Assembly (NCBI GenBank): GCA_905178155.1
Contig: CAJINV010000026.1
Coordinates: 204,289-268,288 of the forward strand
Direction of reading: 5' to 3'
DNA from: Amoebophrya sp. A120
Taxonomy: Eukaryota; Sar; Dinophyceae; Syndiniales; Amoebophryaceae
DNA length: 64,000 nt
Position numbers and translations under genes: made by a program. This document shows, in pieces, positions 32,427 through 44,000 of the stretch. Under the pieces are notes generated by a model. The model did no database searches. It was given only the letters and a program-made list of their open reading frames with translations, and was not told the DNA's origin. Numbering within the stretch: the first letter of the stretch is position 1; each line of letters starts with the position of its first letter.

Positions 32427-33450
32427 CTATGGGACGTTGTGATTGCATAGGCCGCGAGAGACTGGAGCATGCGTGACAGAGAGGCCGTCCTGCAGTGCGG
32501 ACTTCTCATCATTTGCTTTTGCACCTGATTCGCTGCTGACTCCTCGACCCAGTTCCGGCTGCTCGCTGACGACCGCGCTCTCATTCAGTAGAGACGTGTT
32601 GAAAAGCGGCGCAGATTTGATGTCGAGCTCCACGTGTTGGAGTCCGGGGGTGCAGTATGATGTGGAGTTCCATGTGTTGTTGGGGTCCGGCGCACTACCG
32701 GTGCAATTGGCCGAGAGGCTCGATGTTTCGTTGTTCCATTCCAGGTACGATGTCCCGTTTGTGAGCGCTGGTTGTTTTTCGTTTTCATCAGTTTTTCCAA
32801 TGTCAATCTTTCTTTGCCTTTATTATATGCAAGTGCGCGTGGTCTGCATCACCAGAAAAAGCAAAGACCGCCCTTGCGCCATCACCATGAGTATGAGCAT
32901 GAAGCATTAGTTTTGCATGAGAAAAATAGTACCCTCAGTGGTACCACCCTGGTGGCCCGGCTTCTGGCCGGATTCCTTGTTCCCGAAAGTGAAAACCGCG
33001 AAAATATTAATCGAAAAAACTTCCCCAGGCAAGCTCGGACGAGTGCAGCTAGGGACGCATCAGATAAATTGGGAAAACTTGGGACTCCAAATGGCCACTG
33101 CCATTTCATGGATTCGAAGTTGCTTGCACTACCAGAAAGAAAGAGAGAAGAACGAAGTTGACGTGCATCGATTTTGAATGAAAATTCGACGACTTGTTCC
33201 TGCACTCCTCTTTGTAGTGCGCGGGGTGCGGGCTGAAGTTTTTGTTCTGGTAGAAGATAGTGACGGCCGCAGCGACGAGAAGTGTGGCCATGAAGGGAAA
33301 CTGTGCGTAGGTCCATTTTGGCGTCACCGGCAGGGCTTCTGCAGCGTCCGGCAGCGCTGCTGCAGCGTCCTCCTGCTGTTCCCCGTTCACTACTTTGCAA
33401 GCTCTCGCTATGCAGAAGTATCTCGCATGATCCGTCTTGTTTGTCACCAT
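32427..33450 (-). CDS. type II membrane glycoprotein
   Basis: 233 residues from exons 33450-33206, 33048-32933 and 32767-32427 (702 nt). Both introns are GT-AG (donors GTGCAG and GTACTA; acceptors CCCTAG and AACCAG). The ATG at 33450 is followed by about 45 polar residues and a membrane helix (PFMATLLVAAAVTIFY, residues about 52-67). The distal part carries many N-glycosylation sequons (TNGTSYLEWNNETSSLSANC, NTSLLNES) and Cys residues, as expected for an outward domain. No family recognised. Lacks introners, in contrast to the gene at 1.6-2.8 kb with a similar topology. Confidence 0.75.
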
Positions 33451-33821
33451 CCAGCGTCCATGTGGCGCCGTGTGGGCGAGGTATGAACTGCGAAATAACT
33501 TCCAGAACTCACCCCACGCACATTCAACTATGAATCTAAGATCATGCAAGAGCAAAAATCAAATCAATCTTTCATCAGCTAAAAAACCTTCATCTTTTGA
33601 GTGTGGAATTGGTTCTGGGAACACTCTGTACATCATACACAGTGCAGGCAATCCAAACCTCCCTTGCAATACGGCATATGCGAATTCAAGTTTGCAGTCC
33701 AACGAATATGCACAACAACAGTTTCGCGCGCTTGCATAAATTAAGTATTTCCTGCGCTGCTACAAAATCAACTTGATAGTGGAGGCACTATCAAGAAGAG
33801 GTAGTCGCACTTTTTTCCTTT

Positions 33822-34166
33822 TCATGAGGCACAGCCGACGAAGTGTAATACCACTGACGCTAGAAGCTTATGCACGAGTGCGGTTTGTTGTAGATGGTAC
33901 AGATCACAGAAAGTGCATCGGAACTTCTTCTTGGGCGCTGTTTTCTTCGACATTTTGTGCGATGTTTTGCTGGATGTTTTATTGGATCGTTTCATTTTGT
34001 TCTCCACCGACTTGGACCTGCCTCCTGCAGAAGAAACACCAGCCCGACGACCCGACTGCTTCTTCCCTACGGACACTGACGCATTCCTTGCCCTGGTCTT
34101 TTTGCTAGCCTTAGCACCCGTCGGCTTCTTCGATACTGGAACCGAGGCCCTTCTTGTCTTCTTCAT
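33822..34166 (-). CDS. highly basic protein
   Basis: 114 residues from the ATG at 34166. Residues 1-80 are Lys/Arg/Ser/Ala-rich without hydrophobic core (MKKTRRASVPVSKKPTGAKA, then SKKTAPKKKF), typical of a DNA-binding or nucleolar protein. The C-terminal 30 residues (CTFCDLYHLQQ...) are different in composition and may be read-through past a 3' splice or beyond the real end. Dinoflagellates use basic non-histone proteins on their chromatin, but this does not show the conserved core of the known viral-type nucleoproteins, so identity stays open. Confidence 0.55.
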   Translation of the reverse strand: MKKTRRASVPVSKKPTGAKASKKTRARNASVSVGKKQSGRRAGVSSAGGRSKSVENKMKRSNKTSSKTSHKMSKKTAPKKKFRCTFCDLYHLQQTALVHKLLASVVLHFVGCAS

Positions 34167-34859
34167 CGCGTCCTCCGCTATAAGAAGTTGAAGTAAGAAG
34201 TGGTGGCTGTCTTACTGAGATGTTGATGTTCCGCTCGGAAGGAGGTTTTATAAACTCAAAGCGGATTTCTCGCTTTTTATCGCCTCGGTTTCATCGGCTC
34301 CGGTGTCCGTGGCACGCAGCCGCAACTTTGCGGTGGCACGCTATCAGGACTGTGTTTGTTGGACTAGGTACTTACTCAAGTCCGCCGAAGTAGTGCGGGC
34401 ACTTTTTATTGCAAGCCACATACCGTGGGGCGCCACATCATTTCTTTCTACTTAGATTGCTTGCTCAGTTGTCCAGCTCCTCGAGATAGCCTGTTTCTCT
34501 TAGCGTCAGTATATCATCTGCACCCGGTGCTTCGGATCAATTTGATACAAAGTCACTCTACCTCTCCGCGCCAAGACCATTTGGAACTCCTTCGCACTCG
34601 TCTGTTGAAGGAATAGTGTAGGTATAGGCAGAGGGACTCTATCTGTCGTGTGCATTGCACCTTCTCTCTCAGTCGGTTCTCGTTGCAGTAAAATTGAAAA
34701 GCAAAAATGTTTGTAGCTGGGGGACCCAAGCCGGACCGTCGCGGGACCGCCACTAAGACAGCCAGGGTGGCATGATAGATTTTCCCTTCCGTCGCCATTC
34801 CATAGATATTGTGAGAATCGCAAGGAAGTGGGACCGTCGCGGAACTGTCACTAAGACTA
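34167..34859. other. spacer leading into the tandem array
   Basis: Contains two copies of GGACCGTCGCGG(G/A)AC(C/T) followed by GCACTAAGAC-like sequence (about 34730 and 34830). No gene supported. Confidence 0.4.
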
Positions 34860-36755
34860 CTATCAGTCTTGCTTGAAAACGAACAAGCTTTTTTTGTCCG
34901 CGAAATGCTAAAACTTTCCAGAAAAAGTCAGGAAAGCAAGTGAAACCCTAGTGATTGCGGTGCTATTATGCACGGCAGCGTGGATTTCCGTTACAGAGTC
35001 ACTACAGAGTCGCTTCATTATGATTTCGCAAATTTTGGTAAAAACTTCCAATCCGGAAGCCATCAGAAAAGCACTTCGCGCCTTCTCAAAATAAAAACTA
35101 CAAATAATATTGCCGTGCTGTTTCCGAATGTGTTAGTCCTGCTTGAAGAGAAAACGCCTCCTTTTTTTGTGTCCGAAATAAAAATACTCACTTCTCTAGG
35201 AAAAGTAACGAAAGCAAGTGAAACCCTGGTGACGGCGTTGCTATTCTGCACGGCATCGTGGGTTTCTGTTACAGAGTCACTACTGACTCGCTTCACTTTC
35301 ATTTCTTAACTTCTAGTAAAAACTTCCAGTCCGCAAGCCACCAGGAAAGCAATTCACGCCTTCTCAAAATGAAAAGCACAAAGGTAGCGCCGTGCTGTTT
35401 CCGAATGTGTTAGTCCAGCTTGAAGAAAAAACGCCTCTTTTTTTTGTGTCCGAAATAAGAATACTAATTTTTTTAGGAAAAGTAACGAAAGCAAGTGAAA
35501 CCCTGGTGACGGCGTTGCTATTCTGCACGGCATCGTGGGTTTCTGTTACAGAGTCACTACAGAGTCGCTTCACTTTCATTTCTTAATTTTTAGTAAAAAC
35601 TTCCAGTCCGGAAGCCATCAGGAAAGCAATTCACGCCTTCTCAAAATGAAAACTACAAAGGTAGTGCCGTGCTGTTTCCGAATGTGTTAGTCCAGCTTGA
35701 AGAAAAAACGCCTCTTTTTTTTGTGTCCGAAATAAGAATACTAATTTTTTTAGGAAAAGTAACGAAAGCAAGTGAAACCCTGGTGACGGCGTTGCTATTC
35801 TGCACGGCATCGTGGGTTTCTGTTACAGAGTCACTACAGAGTCGCTTCACTTTCATTTCTTAATTTTTAGTAAAAACTTCCAGTCCGGAAGCCATCAGGA
35901 AAGCAATTCACGCCTTCTCAAAATGAAAACTACAAAGGTAGTGCCGTGCTGTTTCCGAATGTGTTAGTCCAGCTTGAAGAAAAAACGCCTCTTTTTTTTG
36001 TGTCCGAAATAAGAATACTAATTTTTTTAGGAAAAGTAACGAAAGCAAGTGAAACCCTGGTGACGGCGTTGCTATTCTGCACGGCATCGTGGGTTTCTGT
36101 TACAGAGTCACTACAGAGTCGCTTCACTTTCATTTCTTAATTTTTAGTAAAAACTTCCAGTCCGGAAGCCATCAGGAAAGCAATTCACGCCTTCTCAAAA
36201 TGAAAACTACAAAGGTAGTGCCGTGCTGTTTCCGAATGTGTTAGTCCAGCTTGAAGAAAAAACGCCTCTTTTTTTTGTGTCCGAAATAAGAATACTAATT
36301 TTTTTAGGAAAAGTAACGAAAGCAAGTGAAACCCTGGTGACGGCGTTGCTATTCTGCACGGCATCGTGGGTTTCTGTTACAGAGTCACTACAGAGTCGCT
36401 TCACTTTCATTTCTTAATTTTTAGTAAAAACTTCCAGTCCGGAAGCCATCAGGAAAGCAATTCACGCCTTCGCAAAATGAAAAATACAAAGGTAGTGCCG
36501 TGCTGTTTCCGAGTAAATTACTCCTGCTTGAAGAAAAAACACCTCCTTTTTTTGTGTCCGAATTAAAAATACTAACTTTTCTAGAAAAAGTAATGAAAAG
36601 AAGTGAAACCCTGGTGACGGCGTTGCTATTCTGCACGGTGTCGTGGATTTCTATTACAGAGTCACTACACAGTCGCTTCACTATCATTTCACCACTTTTA
36701 GTAAAAACTTCCACTCCGGAAGCCGTCAGAAAAGCAATTCGCGCCCACCTTTGAC
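34860..36755. repeat. 277-bp tandem array, about seven units
   Basis: TTTCCGAATG recurs at 35121, 35398, 35675, 35952 and 36229, with a diverged form at 36506, each 277 bases apart; a partial, diverged unit begins near 34860. Units from 35675 to 36505 are essentially identical while the outer ones have diverged, the pattern expected of ongoing unequal exchange. Each unit has a 64-codon ORF on the plus strand and a 67-codon ORF on the minus strand, but 277 is not a multiple of three, so no ORF spans units. Coding is unlikely. Confidence 0.95.
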
Positions 36756-36884
36756 AATGACAAAGACAAAGGTAGCGACAGGCGGGATACAGCTAGACCA
36801 CTTCTAGTCCGCAGGATGCCATGAACGGATAATCCGCGAGGAAGGTCCGCCTGCTGAGAAGATGATCCTGCTGGTTTCCTGACT

Positions 36885-37200
36885 GAAGAGGAAGGTCCGC
36901 CTGCTCATTTCCTGACTTCCAGTCCTGTAGTCGCAGATGATTCTTTCAAGGAAGCAGTCTCTTCATCGCTTAATGTAGTGTCATCTTCATAGCTTCTTCG
37001 TAGCCACTTCTGCTAAAAAGTACTCAAACAGAAACTGCTCGCCTCACTTGCAAGAACAAAATCCACTCGAGAGAGAAGTCCGCTCACAAAAAATATCACA
37101 CATGTTCGTGATGCCGCTCCGCGGCATCCTCTCCAACACACTTCAACGAACGCGGACGCCAAGACGAGAGCCTTACAGTGCCCAGCACGACTTTTCCGAA
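36885..37200. repeat. duplicated block, copy 1
   Basis: Matches 38790-39125: CAGAAACTGCTCGCCTCACT, TCGAGAGAGAAGTCCGCTCA and AACGCGGACGCCAAGACGAG are shared. Each copy leads into a GC-rich segment containing GCGCCGCGCAGCGCCGGCGC. Confidence 0.85.
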
Positions 37201-37528
37201 GCTCAAATGGTCAACGCCGCGCAGCGCCGGCGCATAGCAAGTCCCACCGCAACAGCCCGCCGCAAGTGGAGGCCGCGCGAACAGGGGCGCGCAAGAAGGA
37301 GTTTCCGCGGTGCGCCCGGGCGGATGGAAACCCCAAGGCCGGGCCAGCGGGCAAGAGCAAGCTTGCCCGGCAAGCGCCTGCGCTGCGCGGCGGCGGCGGT
37401 GGAGGCTCAAATGCAAGGGCCTCGCGGAATCATCAGCGGCAAGTAGGCGGATCGCGCGGGCCGGGCCTGGTGGCCACGGGCGAATCGCGCGCCCCGAGCG
37501 AGCAAATAGGCCCAAGCCAGGGGGCCGG
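37201..37528. repeat. GC-rich segment, copy 1
   Basis: Counterpart of 39130-39520. Minus-strand frames of both encode FLQLRRPxAG at matching places. Confidence 0.7.
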
Positions 37529-38562
37529 CTACTGCCCGCGGGCGGCCGGCGCAACTGAAGGAACAGCGCGCCGGGCCGGCGGCGCAACTCGCAAGGGTTG
37601 CCGCAGGCGGCGCGGAATAGCACCAGAATCCGGCGGGACGAGTGCGCTCCCGTACGCGGCTAACGTCTGTTGGACGCCCACGAGCTCACTCCCCACGGCG
37701 TTTAGACGCTCGATCGCCTTGGGCACGTGGTGGCCCAATTTGTTCGCGGTCTGCGACGTCGAGGACTGTACGTCCTGAGCTGCAAGCCGGTGCTGCGCCT
37801 GCTCTTGCGCTTTTGCCTGCGCTGTCATCGCCGTGCCATGATCAAGTCGAAGTCTTACAAAAAGTTCCTGCTGTGCCAGGACCGGGCCGTTGTTTATCAA
37901 ATGCCAAGAAATATGTCTGGGTCTGGAAGAGTCATCGGCAGCCTGTTTTGGTATGACACGGAAGACCTGCCACGGTAGCCGTAGCATCACAAATTTAGTC
38001 GAAAAGGTTTCGCAATGCCTATGCCGCATGACAAGTCGTTTATTTATTTCGGTGACAGGAAGTGGGCAACTACTTTTGCTGCCGATGCATGAGAGATTTG
38101 TGCTTGCTTTTCTGAAACGCGCATCAGAAGTTTGCATCCTTGCAGGCCCAGACCTATTTGCCATGCATATTGCTTCCCCTTTACCGATTTCCGTCATGAC
38201 GTCGGCAACAGGCTTTCCGCAAAAACTGCAGTAGTCCAGATATCAAAAAAAAAACATTGGAGGTGTAACGTTTTTTGTGGAACAGCCCTACAAATCTCTT
38301 TAGCATGACAGCAAATTCTGTCCTGCGCAGATAGCATGCGAAAGCGCACTTGATTGGCACCTTCAATGCAAGACCAGCATCACAGACGCAAGCACCTCGC
38401 GTGTTGCGCATCACAAAATTGCAACATCTACAATTTTCTTTTTTTGTTGGATACCAGAGCGCAGACGGAACGCCCCCAGTGGTAATGCAGGTTTCCGTGC
38501 CAGTTCCCCGGAGGTACGCAATAGTTGCAATTCCCGCGCCGAGACCCTCCGCCGCCAGCCAT
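37529..38562 (-). CDS. Cys-pair protein, possibly zinc-binding, frame uncertain
   Basis: Exons 38562-38454, 38235-38170 and 37889-37529 are separated by a family I and a family A introner. The first two exons join as MAGGGGSRRGNCNYCVPPGN ... VCALDYCSFCGKPVAD, with CxxC pairs that could bind zinc. The third exon has a helical, Gln/Ala-rich frame (AMTAQAKAQEQAQHRLAAQD, KAIERLNAVGSELVGVQQTL) and then runs into the GC-rich repeat. The normal 5-base rule at the second introner leaves the frame one base out, so either the junction is shifted, or the gene is broken, or an alternative frame applies. Function unknown. Confidence 0.5.
37895..38169. mobile_element. introner, family A
   Basis: 275 bp, direct repeat TTGTT/TTGCT (one mismatch) at 37890-37894 and 38170-38174. 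Confidence 0.88.
38241..38453. mobile_element. introner, family I
   Basis: 213 bp, ends TATCAAAAAAAAAACATT/CTTTTTTTGTTGGATA. Direct repeat CCAGA at 38236-38240 and 38454-38458. The only member of its end type in this window. Confidence 0.92.
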
Positions 38563-38789
38563 GGTATTCCTGCAACTTAGCCTCTCAGAAGAAGTCGCAA
38601 GTAGTTCCTCCACGTCGTCCTGGGGCTTTGCGCCGTGAGCTAAGTACTCTTCTCCCACTCCTGTGCTGGTTAATAATATACGTTTACAGTTTTACGAAGT
38701 ATTTTAACTTTCACTTTCTCGCGTGTTGCACTCATCTCTCTAGTAGAACGGGGGTAATAGTTTTTACCGAACCTCCACAGGTGGACTAG

Positions 38790-39125
38790 AGCTAGACCAC
38801 TTCTAGTCCGGAGGGACGGATGATTTCCTGACTTCCCCTCTGTCTTGATGTAGTCGCAGAAGATGACTCTTTCAAGCAAGCAATCTGTCTCGGTGTCATC
38901 TTCGTCGCCTCTTGTTCTTATTGTATATGCTGCTAAAGAAGTAAACAGAAACTGCTCGCCTCACTTGCAAGAACAAAGTTCACTCGAGAGAGAAGTCCGC
39001 TCACAAAAAATATCACACGTGTTCCTGATGCCGATCCTGCGGCATCTTCCTCTCCAACACACTGCAATCAACGCGGACGCCAAGACGAGGGCTTTCTCGA
39101 TGTTGCTCAGCAGGACTTTTTCAAA
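38790..39125. repeat. duplicated block, copy 2
   Basis: Second copy of 36885-37200. The distance between copies is about 1.9 kb and includes the Cys-pair gene. Confidence 0.85.
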
Positions 39126-39129
39126 GTTG

Positions 39130-39520
39130 AAAGGGCCAGCGCCGCGCAGCGCCGGCGCATAGCAAGTTGCACCGCAACAGCCCACCGAACGTGGCTGGGG
39201 GCCGCGCGAAACAGGCCTGAGGGGCACGCAGGAAAGAACTTCCGCGGAGAGCCCGCCCAGCTGGAGGCGAGGCCGGCCGCGGCAAGGCCACCGCGAAAGA
39301 GTCTGATTGCCCGGCCAGTGGCAGCGCTGCACGGCGAACGCGGCGGGCGGGGGCACAAATGCAAGGGCCCCAGGGAATCACTAGCGGCACGCGCGCCCGG
39401 GCCTGGTGGCCACGCGCGGCGCGCGCGCTCCGGGCAGACAGAGAAGGAGGCCGGGGCCAGGGGATTGCCGCCCGCGGACGGGCGGCGCAACTGGAGGAAC
39501 ACCGCGCCGCAGACGATGCC
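39130..39520. repeat. GC-rich segment, copy 2
   Basis: Second copy of the segment at 37201-37640, with the same GCGCCGCGCAGCGCCGGCGC start. Confidence 0.7.
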
Positions 39521-39730
39521 GCAAATCATAAAGATGGCGCACATCGCTGCATCGTGCGAGGACCCGGGCGCAGCCTTCGCCTCCACCCTGGCGATTTCCT
39601 CCGTAAACTTCACGGGCGCACCTGTTACGGCTTGCCGCGCGAGTTTTATCTCCGCCCCTCCGCTCCGTGCCCCACCGTCGTCTTCTTGCTCCCCCGCGGC
39701 ATTTTCAGCTGTCAGCGGTCTGCGTCTCCG
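39480..39730 (-). CDS. single-helix membrane ORF segment
   Basis: Open minus-strand frame without ATG: ENAAGEQEDDGGARSGGAEI, KFTEEIARVEAKAAPGSSHD, then hydrophobic MCAIFMICGIVCGAVFLQL and RRP before GC-rich repeat DNA. Same layout as the ORFs at 21.7 and 22.6 kb. Upstream exon not identified. Confidence 0.4.
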
Positions 39731-41061
39731 TTATCCTTCGAAGGACGTGCAGCACAATAGGAACAACCACGCGCGGGGGTTCATCGGGTAGTCGCATTTT
39801 TTACATGCTGAGCTACTAGTACTAGTAACTCCTTGCACTACTGGTTTTTATAACCCGCAACAAACATGTAACGCAAGACAATGAAACAAGCACACTCGCC
39901 TGTCTCTTCGTGGAAGCGGAATCAAATCCGGCAACTTCGCTCTGGTAAAATGCTGGCTGATAGACCTCATAGGAAACCAATCTAGTACTTATGAGAGATC
40001 CTTTCATCGTACAAACCGTGCACGCTCCACTAAAAACATAAGTCATAGCCATCTCTGCACCTCCGGATTACTTTAAAATCAAGAAAAATGAAAACTCGTG
40101 AGATTTCCGCTCCGCACACTGAAGCCCACCGCAGACCCTCTAGAACAGGACTCTCTTTCTCGTCCCGGGAACAGCACTGCAATGTCTTGACTACAGCATG
40201 CAGCACCCGCGTATTAACAGAGAACACGTCGCACTCGAACTTCGCCAGAACGAAGTGTCGCGCGCCCTGTTCCGGTATCCAGATTTTCTTCTTGCGTTTC
40301 GATTTTCCACAAACTGTATACAGATATTGAAGTCCTCTTCTAGTTTTTCTTTTTCGATCTTAATCTGCGCACCTCTTCGTCACGATTTTTATTTTGTACA
40401 ACGGATATTAAGCGCGAGGTGCTTATTTTAATTTTCTTCACCGCTTGTGCTTCGCTGTAATTCTTCTACCTGTTGGAAATAATAGAGTGGAGAAGTCTGA
40501 TAGCATTTTACAGAAGTTTTTTTTTAGTGTCAATCGCGAATAAGGAAAAGTCGTATTGTTTCTTGAAAGCTGGCAAATACAAGTTCGTATTAATTTCGGT
40601 GCGTTCTGAATATTTTCATTTTTCGCATTCGTTTCAACATTTCGGATATAATAATCGAGTTGGCAAGTAGCTCTACCACTTTTTATCCAGGAAACTAATT
40701 TTGGCGTGTACACAGATCATACAACAACGGCGAAGTTTGAATTTGGGGAGAAAGGTGTATTAACGTAGTGAAAAGGGTTCTTGTGCTCGACGTCTAACTC
40801 ATCTGAAAGTTCCTTTGTTACAATCTGAATAGTTACGTGATAATTTTCCGAGTGAAACAAGTTATACTTGCAAATAGTAGTCAAATTCTGTTAAATTAAA
40901 AGTATAAACTGAAAATAAAATGCTTTCTTGAAATGGTCTGCTAAAACTGAAACTTGAACGTAAAACAAAATTCCTGTCGTCTGAGTGTGATCGTTTATTT
41001 GCTTTCCCAAGACCTGGGTAATTGTATGAAAAGATACTTCGCCGCAGCAGGCGATCGTAGC
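39731..41061. other. AT-rich spacer, no gene seen
   Basis: Low-complexity AT-rich DNA with unsupported short ORFs on both strands; no introner found. Confidence 0.45.
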
Positions 41062-44000
41062 CTACAGCCACGCCTCGCAAGAGTGGTTTCTCTCCCGCCC
41101 AGCCGCTGGACACTCCTCCACCCCATGTTCCGGTTCTGGCTCCGCTAGAACTGATGTGCTTTCTGCTTCCGCAGTCAGTTGTGGTAGTTCTTGTGCGATA
41201 GTTGTGCTGTTTGTAGTTCCCATCGCTGCGAAAGTGCCCTGGTCTACTCCTTCAGCAGCTTCTACTGGAACATTGCAGGAAAAACCACGAGCGCCATGAT
41301 CATCTCCCGAGCCCGCGTCGCAGGTGGCGCCGCAGGTAGTCAAAGACCTGGCTCTACTACAAGTCTTCTCGCGCCACACCACACTGGAATCGTTCGCGTG
41401 AAACATTTGGGCGGCGGTATCAGGCACGCTCGTCTCGGCGTCGGCTGAGCACGAGGATGCATCACTGCCGGGAAACACTTTGGCAAACAGATTCTTTGCT
41501 ACCGTGGCGAAACTGAAAGACGAACTACCCGGTGCGGGGGAAGATGAAGAAGTCGGAGAAGAAGTACTAGAAGTTGTTGTAGCAGTTGCCTTTGATGTAT
41601 ATTTCCCTTCCACCTCCTCGCTATCTTCTTGTTCTTCGTTCTCGATTTCGCTTATCCTGAGTAAAAACGTGCCCACACCAGAGTCAGGATGGGGATTTTG
41701 CAGCACAAACCTCCGAGTTTTGTGAGTCACGCATGACAAGCTGCACTCTGCAGCGTAGTGCAGGTTAGCAAGTGCAGCCGCGTCACAGATTCGTCTGCTC
41801 ATCCTGTTCACAGCATCACAAATTCCAAAACACGACTGGAAATGGCTCTCATGCGGATGCGCATTACAAGTCTTCCTGTCTTTGCAAATCTGCATTACAA
41901 CTCTGGTGTGGGTACGTTTTTACTCAGGATATCGCTTTCGGCTTCACTAACCCACTCCTCCTCTTCGACCTCCTCGAACAGGAATTTCTGATGCGCAATC
42001 AGCATCGCCTGCTCCACCGCTCGCGCGCGCTCGAGCTTTCCCCTTTTCTCCCGTGCGGCCGAAAATTGGAACCCGAGAAGGAGGAAGACGATGAGCAAGA
42101 GTCAGGTATGCATCGCAAACACTACGCCGCCTCGTGTCGTAGGTACAAACTGGTGATGAGTAGTGGAAGACACGTAATGATACATTATATTCTCTCGGTC
42201 TCGCACTTTCCATCTATATTGCATGACAAAAACACCTCTTCTCAAGTATCGATGATTCAGCGTCGCAGTGGTTTGCAAAAATGCGTAAGCGGCGACAATG
42301 AAAAACTCGGAGGTGCAACAGGACGACGCGATCGCTTCTGCGTCTGCCATGCTGGCGGGCCAGAATGAATTCCCCAGGCGGCTCGTCGAGAAGATGGTTG
42401 CCGTTGGCTTCGGAGCTGCGAGGCTACTTTGGCTGTAGTTCTCGTCGTTATTTTCTTCGTCTTCGAGCAGCGTGTCGTAAGTTGAAACGTCGTAGTCCTC
42501 CTCCTCCTCGTCCTCTTCTTCGTCATCCCCCAGCACTTTTAGCAGTTCCTCGTCTTGTCGTTGATGACGGTCAGCGATTGTATTTGCTGGATCTTCGACC
42601 ATGTTTCGGTGTCTGGTAGTACCAGTTGTACTACTCTCCGCAGAATTCGCAAGTACATCCGGAACGATTTGTAGTTGCACATTCCCGGTCGTTTCCTCCA
42701 CGACAATCTTCTGCCTCTTCGCTTGCAGTTTTCCACTGCCCCGGAGGTTGAAGTTTTTCGTTCTTGTTTGCGCGGACGTCACTGCGGGATTCGATAATTG
42801 GGACGTCGGAAAGATGTAGTTGCTGTGCAACAACTGCTGCGAGAGTTCTTCAGCCGTAGAAGAAGCCGCCGGCTCACTAGAAGTACTGGCACCTGTTGTC
42901 GTGGGTTCGCGCTGATTTTGCAGATGATTCCGATTGTTTGCTTCCACCGTAGTATCTTCCAGAGCGGAGAAGGCATTCGGTGTGGATTGTAGTTCTGAGA
43001 AATGCGGCTCCTGTGCATCTTCCAGCACATCATGCGCGTCGTGAGAGGTGGAGTCTCGTCCACCTGGCAAGCTGAGCGTCGTGTGGTCATCTACTACCCC
43101 AGTAGATGTAGATGGAGCTGCGGAGATTCCATTTTGTAGCGGCGGCGCAAGAACTTCTGCAACATCGTTGTTGAACCCGCCCTGGAGTTCCAAAAAAGTC
43201 TCTGCGTCAGGAACTTCCGCTACTGAAAACGCAGTTCCTGCTCCTTGTTCGTGCGAAGATTCTTCCGTTGCCACTGCTTCCTCTTGTGCGGGGTGGTGTT
43301 GTTGCAAAATGGAACTGTGTGACTCACGTGCTGCAGCTGGTGTGACGTCATTACTATGTTCGCCGTCCCGGGTAGAAGTTGCAGTATCTTGCGTGAGCAC
43401 CGTTTTATCGTTGTCCTGGCTAGCAGGTTTCGTTTCGTAGCTCGTCCTGTCGCCTGCAAGCTGTTGAGCAGAAAATGACGTTGAACCGGATGTTGAGCCA
43501 GCAAGAACGCCGTCGTGTGGCGGCAGTTTTTCTTCCCTGGTTCCTTCTTCCAAGAATGAACTGGCAGCGCTGGCCCCCTTTTGTTTCTTCTTTTTCTTGT
43601 CGCCCTTCTTCTTAACCTTCTCCTCGACTTCTTTCACGACCTCCTTTACTTTGTCTTTCTTGCTGCTCTTTTTCTTCTTTTTTCCTTCATCCGCACTTTT
43701 GTCTTTCTTGCTTTTTTTGTTTTTTTTCCCTCCATCTCCGTCTTCCACATCCGCTGCGCCAGCATCTTCTACTTCCTCCGCCGGCTGCTCGTCTTCACTC
43801 CTGCCCTTCTTGCCCTTGTTTTTCTTCTTGTCTTTTTCACCCCTGCTGCCTTTTTTCTTCGGCTCGTCCACCTCGCCCGCTGCGACTCCTCCGTCCCCGT
43901 CCGGCTCTTCTATGGGATTCTCAACTGTTACATTCCCAACGGTTACACGAATATGTATATGCAAGCATAGCAAACGTCAAAGGGGGAGGCTGCACCTCTA

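Noticed and set aside
33822-34166. Dinoflagellate/viral nucleoprotein (DVNP)
   Set aside because: Basic composition fits, but the conserved core expected of that family is not visible.
35392-36417. Repeated 64-residue plus-strand ORF and 67-residue minus-strand ORF
   Set aside because: They are frames within a 277-bp satellite unit; unit length is not a multiple of three and no start or splice signal is conserved beyond the repeat itself.
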